Source of the DNA: Rheinheimera baltica DSM 14885
GTDB lineage: Bacteria; Pseudomonadota; Gammaproteobacteria; Enterobacterales; Alteromonadaceae
Direction: 5' to 3'
Length of the DNA: 51,948 nucleotides
Assembly (NCBI RefSeq): GCF_000425345.1
Contig: NZ_AUDG01000029.1
Location: 1-51,948 of the forward strand
Shown: positions 49,476 to 51,948 of the stretch, one piece after another
Layout of the letters: the number at the start of each line of letters is the position of its first letter
Position numbering within the stretch: position 1 is the first letter of the stretch
Program-made: the position numbers and the translations under genes
The notes under the pieces: model-generated
Told to the model about the DNA's origin: nothing
The model's input: the letters and a program-made list of their open reading frames with translations, nothing else
Databases searched by the model: none

Positions 49476-50312
49476 ATGGACAACATTACAGCGTTTTTGC
49501 TGGATACAATTTGGATCGTATCATTCTGCCTGGCGATGATTTACAACATCGCCAGGCGTGCCGATCTAAAGCCTCTTATTTGGCTGGCAGCGATACTGGC
49601 AGCAGTGTACGCGCTGAATCATTCTGTAACTGCTTACTTGTTTGATGGTAAGTCTTTCAGGGAGCACATGACGTTCCAATACATCCTTTGGGGCAGTGCA
49701 TGCGCCTTGATTGTCATAGCAGCTTTAGTATATCGCTACCTTACTAACACCCGACTCTACTGGGTTACGTATGTTGTGTTTGCTGTGCTGGCCATAGACA
49801 TGTTGGGCAATAGCCTCATGCACATTGACCAAAATATAATGGGCTTAGACGACTGGGGTGATCCTAATGTGCTTTGGAGTAAGGACCGTTGGTGGCTGTG
49901 GTATTGGTACTCAGCCCAAAGCAATATTAACAATGCAATTATACTGGCGGTACTGTTTTTACCGATAGGAATGGAAAGTGGTGTAATGAAGCAATTAGCT
50001 AACATTAAAAGAGTGTTTAAAAGCTTGTTTAACGGGTTTAATTTCTTCCGGTCTATTGGCGGTTTAAACGCTGCATACAACCGCATCAATGTGATCCAGG
50101 ACATGATAGACGCCATGCCAAAAAGCGAACAGCCACAGGCTCTGTCATTCCTTGCATCAGCTAAAGAGCTGTTGTATCGCCAAGATGAAACAGGAGTCGA
50201 CCACCTTAGTGGGGCTAACCTTCTGCTCGATGCTGCTGCCCATGTTGCCCTGCACCACCCAGCTGCGCAGCCAACCAATTCATTATCAGCAGTAACAGCA
50301 AAGGGCAGGTAA
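49476..50312 (+). CDS. Integral membrane protein at the prophage right end
   Basis: A 278-residue protein with five likely membrane helices: about 5-25, 31-55, 64-88, 92-113 and 148-168. Between the last two is a tryptophan-rich loop (WGDPNVLWSKDRWWLWYWYS). The C-terminal 100 residues are soluble, with a helix FFRSIGGLNAAYNRINVIQD and a hydrophobic alanine-rich end. It lies after the tail module and before the transposase sites, where lysogenic conversion or exclusion genes are common. No family is recognised. A block of superinfecting phage at the membrane is possible but unproven. Confidence 0.7.
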   Translation: MDNITAFLLDTIWIVSFCLAMIYNIARRADLKPLIWLAAILAAVYALNHSVTAYLFDGKSFREHMTFQYILWGSACALIVIAALVYRYLTNTRLYWVTYVVFAVLAIDMLGNSLMHIDQNIMGLDDWGDPNVLWSKDRWWLWYWYSAQSNINNAIILAVLFLPIGMESGVMKQLANIKRVFKSLFNGFNFFRSIGGLNAAYNRINVIQDMIDAMPKSEQPQALSFLASAKELLYRQDETGVDHLSGANLLLDAAAHVALHHPAAQPTNSLSAVTAKGR

Positions 50313-50326
50313 TGCCTGCCCTTTGT
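50300..50326 (+). terminator. Intrinsic terminator at the end of the prophage genes
   Basis: AAAGGGCAGG and CCTGCCCTTT pair around taat-g, followed by a gttt tail. The stop codon of the membrane protein gene lies in the loop. It stops phage transcription before the right terminus and the host tRNA-Ser locus. Confidence 0.8.
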
Positions 50327-50409
50327 TTCTCAAACTACCCTGCGATTTTACGCCCGGCTTAATTCTCAAACTGCCCTGCGCAAATTCTCAAACTAATCGC
50401 GCGGCTACA
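50327..50409. promoter_or_regulatory. Right transposase-binding region (R1, R2, R3-like sites)
   Basis: Three copies of TTCTCAAACT (complement AGTTTGAGAA) lie at 50327, 50363 and 50385. Read inward from the terminus they begin at positions 16, 38 and 74, so two are 22 bases apart and adjacent and the third is further in, as with R1, R2 and R3 of Mu. The terminal ones are followed by CCCTGCG-type sequence. The left end carries the same motif inverted and also at position 16. Confidence 0.8.
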
Positions 50410-50414
50410 ACTAA
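50410..50414. repeat. Right copy of the 5-bp target duplication (actaa)
   Basis: ACTAA directly follows the CA of the right terminus and equals the five bases at 13601-13605. Confidence 0.85.
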
Positions 50415-50448
50415 AGTGCGTTCCAACTTGTTCCTGACAAGTTGGTCG

Positions 50449-50553
50449 AACCGAATGGTTCTCATCAAATCCTCGATCTCTGCCGCATAAATGAAAAAGG
50501 CCCACGCTTTTGGCGTGGGCCTTTGTCATTTATCTGGCGGAGAGAGAGGGATT
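50449..50553. repeat. tRNA-Ser 3'-flank repeat, copy C (the copy joined to the tRNA)
   Basis: It reads gaaccgaatggttctcat, caaatcctcgatctctgccgc, a hairpin, and tcatttatctggcggagagag, continuing into the tRNA-Ser 3' half. Copies A (1520-1610) and B (13507-13562) match parts of it. Confidence 0.75.
50489..50531 (-). terminator. Intrinsic terminator of tRNA-Ser
   Basis: AAATGAAAAAGGCCCACGC and GCGTGGGCCTTTGTCATTT pair around ttttg, with an A/T-rich base of the stem. It lies just downstream of the tRNA 3' end on the minus strand. Confidence 0.85.
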
Positions 50554-50624
50554 CGAACCCTCGTTAGGGATTAACCTAAACACACTTTCCAGGCGTGCGC
50601 CTTCAGCCACTCAGCCATCTCTCC
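50535..50624 (-). tRNA. tRNA-Ser (anticodon GGA)
   Basis: On the minus strand the 90-base gene starts GGAGAGATGGCTGAGTGGCT, with acceptor GGAGAGA paired to TCTCTCC, then discriminator G and an encoded CCA. The anticodon arm reads CACGCCTGGAAAGTGTG with GGA, as in the E. coli tRNA-Ser(GGA). A long variable arm (TTAGGTTAATCCCTAA) and GGTTCGAATCC T-loop are present. The gene looks intact; its 3' end is a usual integration target. Confidence 0.97.
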
Positions 50625-50648
50625 GGAACTTGCGTTGCAAGCGCGGCT

Positions 50649-50677
50649 ATACTAGGGAAATATCGCCTGCGCTGCAA
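50649..50677 (-). promoter_or_regulatory. tRNA-Ser promoter
   Basis: On the minus strand TTGCAG and TAGTAT are separated by exactly 17 bases, ending about 25 bases before the mature tRNA 5' end. The bases just after the -10 are GC-rich (GCCGCG), like the discriminator of stringently controlled stable RNA promoters. Confidence 0.75.
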
Positions 50678-50739
50678 CTGTTATATAACGTAGCACTTTG
50701 CTTTTGCCTGCTTTTTAAACAGGTAATAGACAAAACCGT

Positions 50740-51798
50740 TTAAGCGTTGCCTTTTACTTGTGTTTTAAGCGCTGTGGCAAAGTTAAGCATTCTGTTTAAC
50801 GGAATAAGCGCTTTTTCTCTTACCTGTGCATCAACAAAGATTTCATGCCCGGTGGTGTCAGTTAACGCCGCTTCAATGGCTTTTAAGCCGTTCATTGCCA
50901 TCCAGGGGCAATGTGCACAGCTTCTACACGTCGCGCCGTTACCGCCGGTTGGGGCTTCAATAAAGGTTTTATTCGGCATTAACTGCTGCATCTTGTAAAA
51001 GATGCCTTTGTCTGTGGCGACAATAAATACGTCATTGGGTAAGGTCTGGCTGGCTTTAATCAGCTGGCTGGTTGAGCCTACGGCATCTGCGAGTTGTACT
51101 ACGCTGTCAGGTGATTCAGGATGAACCAATACGGCAGCATTAGGATACTGCTTTTTCAGCTCGACAAGCGCATTGGCTTTGAATTCGTCGTGTACAATAC
51201 AGGCCGCATTCCACAGTAGCATGTCGGCACCGGTTTGCTTTTGCACATAAGCGCCTAAGTGCTTGTCCGGGCCCCAGAGGATTTTTTTACCCAGGCTGTC
51301 GAGATGGTCAACAACATCCAGTGCAATAGACGAAGTAACCACCCAATCGGCGCGGGCTTTTACTGCGGCTGAAGTGTTGGCATACACTACTACCACGTGA
51401 TCCGGGTGTTCATCACAAAACGCCGAGAACGGCTCTGCCGGGCAGCCTAAATCTAATGAACAGGTGGCGTCTAATGTTGGCATTAACACGGTTTTATTCG
51501 GTGTAAGAATTTTTGCAGTTTCGCCCATAAACTTAACGCCAGCGACGATTAAGGTTTTTGCTGGGTGCTCATTACCAAAACGTGCCATTTCTAATGAATC
51601 TGACACACAACCACCGGTTTCTTCGGCTAAAGCCTGAATTTCCGGATCGGTATAGTAGTGCGCTACCAGCACCGCATCTTTTTGTTGTAACAACGCCTTG
51701 ATACGATCTTTATAGGCTTGTTTATCGTCGCTGCTCAGTGGCACCGGCTTTTGGGGAAAGGCAAAGTCTTGCTCTGTGAAATACAACGCTTGTTCCAT
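50740..51798 (-). CDS. nadA: Quinolinate synthase
   Basis: NadA joins iminoaspartate (from NadB) and dihydroxyacetone phosphate to quinolinate, the first pyridine of de novo NAD synthesis. The start is taken at ATG 51796-51798 (352 residues), with GGTGAG upstream; a GTG three codons earlier is possible. The three [4Fe-4S] cysteines are visible in [32 protein letters not shown] and [16 protein letters not shown]. Other hallmarks are [34 protein letters not shown] and [20 protein letters not shown]. The length matches E. coli NadA (347). It follows tRNA-Lys on the same strand and is a core host gene. Confidence 0.97.
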   Translation of the reverse strand: MEQALYFTEQDFAFPQKPVPLSSDDKQAYKDRIKALLQQKDAVLVAHYYTDPEIQALAEETGGCVSDSLEMARFGNEHPAKTLIVAGVKFMGETAKILTPNKTVLMPTLDATCSLDLGCPAEPFSAFCDEHPDHVVVVYANTSAAVKARADWVVTSSIALDVVDHLDSLGKKILWGPDKHLGAYVQKQTGADMLLWNAACIVHDEFKANALVELKKQYPNAAVLVHPESPDSVVQLADAVGSTSQLIKASQTLPNDVFIVATDKGIFYKMQQLMPNKTFIEAPTGGNGATCRSCAHCPWMAMNGLKAIEAALTDTTGHEIFVDAQVREKALIPLNRMLNFATALKTQVKGNA

Positions 51799-51871
51799 AG
51801 GGCTCACCCACTGGCTGAAAAAATGGCGGCTAGTATAGCGCTGGAAAGTAATAAAAGACAGTGAATCGGCA

Positions 51872-51947
51872 TGGTGGGTCGTGCTGGATTCGAACCAGCG
51901 ACCAATTGATTAAAAGTCAACTGCTCTACCAACTGAGCTAACGACCC
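51872..51947 (-). tRNA. tRNA-Lys (anticodon UUU)
   Basis: On the minus strand the 76-base gene starts GGGTCGTTAGCTCAGTTGGT, has the anticodon loop GACTTTTAATC with TTT, the T-arm GCTGGTTCGAATCCAGC and acceptor ACGACCC with A and encoded CCA. All arms pair. It lies upstream of nadA. tRNA-Lys is the known target of PrrC anticodon nucleases, one of which is encoded at 6.2-7.6 kb; the two are not otherwise linked. Confidence 0.97.
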
Positions 51948-51948
51948 A

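Larger units (their letters stand above)
13606..50409. mobile_element. Complete Mu-like (B3/D3112-type) transposable prophage, 36.8 kb
   Basis: The left terminus starts TGTAAGTGATC and the right terminus ends GCGGCTACA; both begin with TGTA when read inward and are flanked by the duplication actaa. Transposase-site motifs occur at both ends. Between them lie, in Mu order, repressor, ner, A, B, DUF3164, gemA, mor-type activator, lysis, terminase, portal, MuF, G, protease, capsid and tail genes. All reading frames of essential genes look intact, so the prophage could be inducible. The absence of a recognisable sheath gene and the presence of one tube and one long tape measure suggest a non-contractile tail. 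Confidence 0.9.

Noticed and set aside
50510..50743. Plus-strand open frame of 77 codons with GFEPS
   Set aside because: It runs antisense through tRNA-Ser and its terminator; the GFEPS motif is a common false protein from tRNA 3' ends.

Overview
The window reads as gammaproteobacterial chromosome, most likely an Alteromonadales or Rheinheimera/Alishewanella-type marine or aquatic bacterium. That placement is inferred from the flavour of nadA, the tRNA-Ser(GGA) and tRNA-Lys(UUU) genes, codon use and the phage relatives; no 16S is present. Only the two edges look like ordinary host sequence: an IS21-type end, a broken secreted-protein gene and a 2OG-Fe(II) oxygenase on the left (1-1.5 kb), and tRNA-Ser, nadA and tRNA-Lys on the right (50.5-51.9 kb). 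Everything between is accessory DNA placed beside tRNA-Ser. Degenerate copies of the tRNA-Ser 3' flank lie at about 1.52, 13.51 and 50.45 kb.

From 1.7 to 13.5 kb there is a defence island, mostly on the minus strand. It starts with a tripartite toxin-antitoxin-chaperone module (HicA toxin, HicB antitoxin with a C-terminal tail, SecB-like chaperone) plus a small coupled ORF. Next is a type I restriction-modification locus in the unusual order hsdR, hsdS, PrrC-like anticodon nuclease, DUF1016 nuclease, hsdM, and a fragment of a different HsdR C-terminus. Inside it, a remnant of another hsdS lies out of frame under the end of the PrrC-like gene, a scar of module shuffling. A GNAT-like gene and two small unknown genes follow.

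From 13,606 to 50,409 there is a complete-looking 36.8 kb Mu-like transposable prophage. Its termini (TGTA...TACA) are flanked by a 5-bp target duplication (actaa) and carry transposase-site motifs spaced like Mu L1-L3 and R1-R3. Gene order: unknown gene, repressor, operators, Ner, MuA, MuB, early small genes (DUF3164, HU, GemA), Mor-type activator, a RecA-like ATPase, lysis (GH108 endolysin, 3-TM holin), terminase, portal, MuF head protein, gpG, protease/scaffold, capsid, and a tail. The tail has a tape measure and single tube protein but no recognisable contractile sheath, so the phage is probably a B3/D3112-like transposable siphovirus. Two near-identical 20-bp elements upstream of the lysis gene and of the protease gene sit where Mu has its activator-dependent Plys and PI promoters.

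The most interesting cargo inside the prophage is: (1) a MuF protein fused to a C-terminal HELGH metallopeptidase-like domain, followed by a small overlapping acidic gene that could be its immunity protein; (2) an AT-rich KAP-family P-loop NTPase between gpG and the protease operon, a good candidate for a prophage-encoded defence or exclusion gene; (3) a membrane protein plus a secreted small protein at the right end, a usual place for lysogenic conversion genes.
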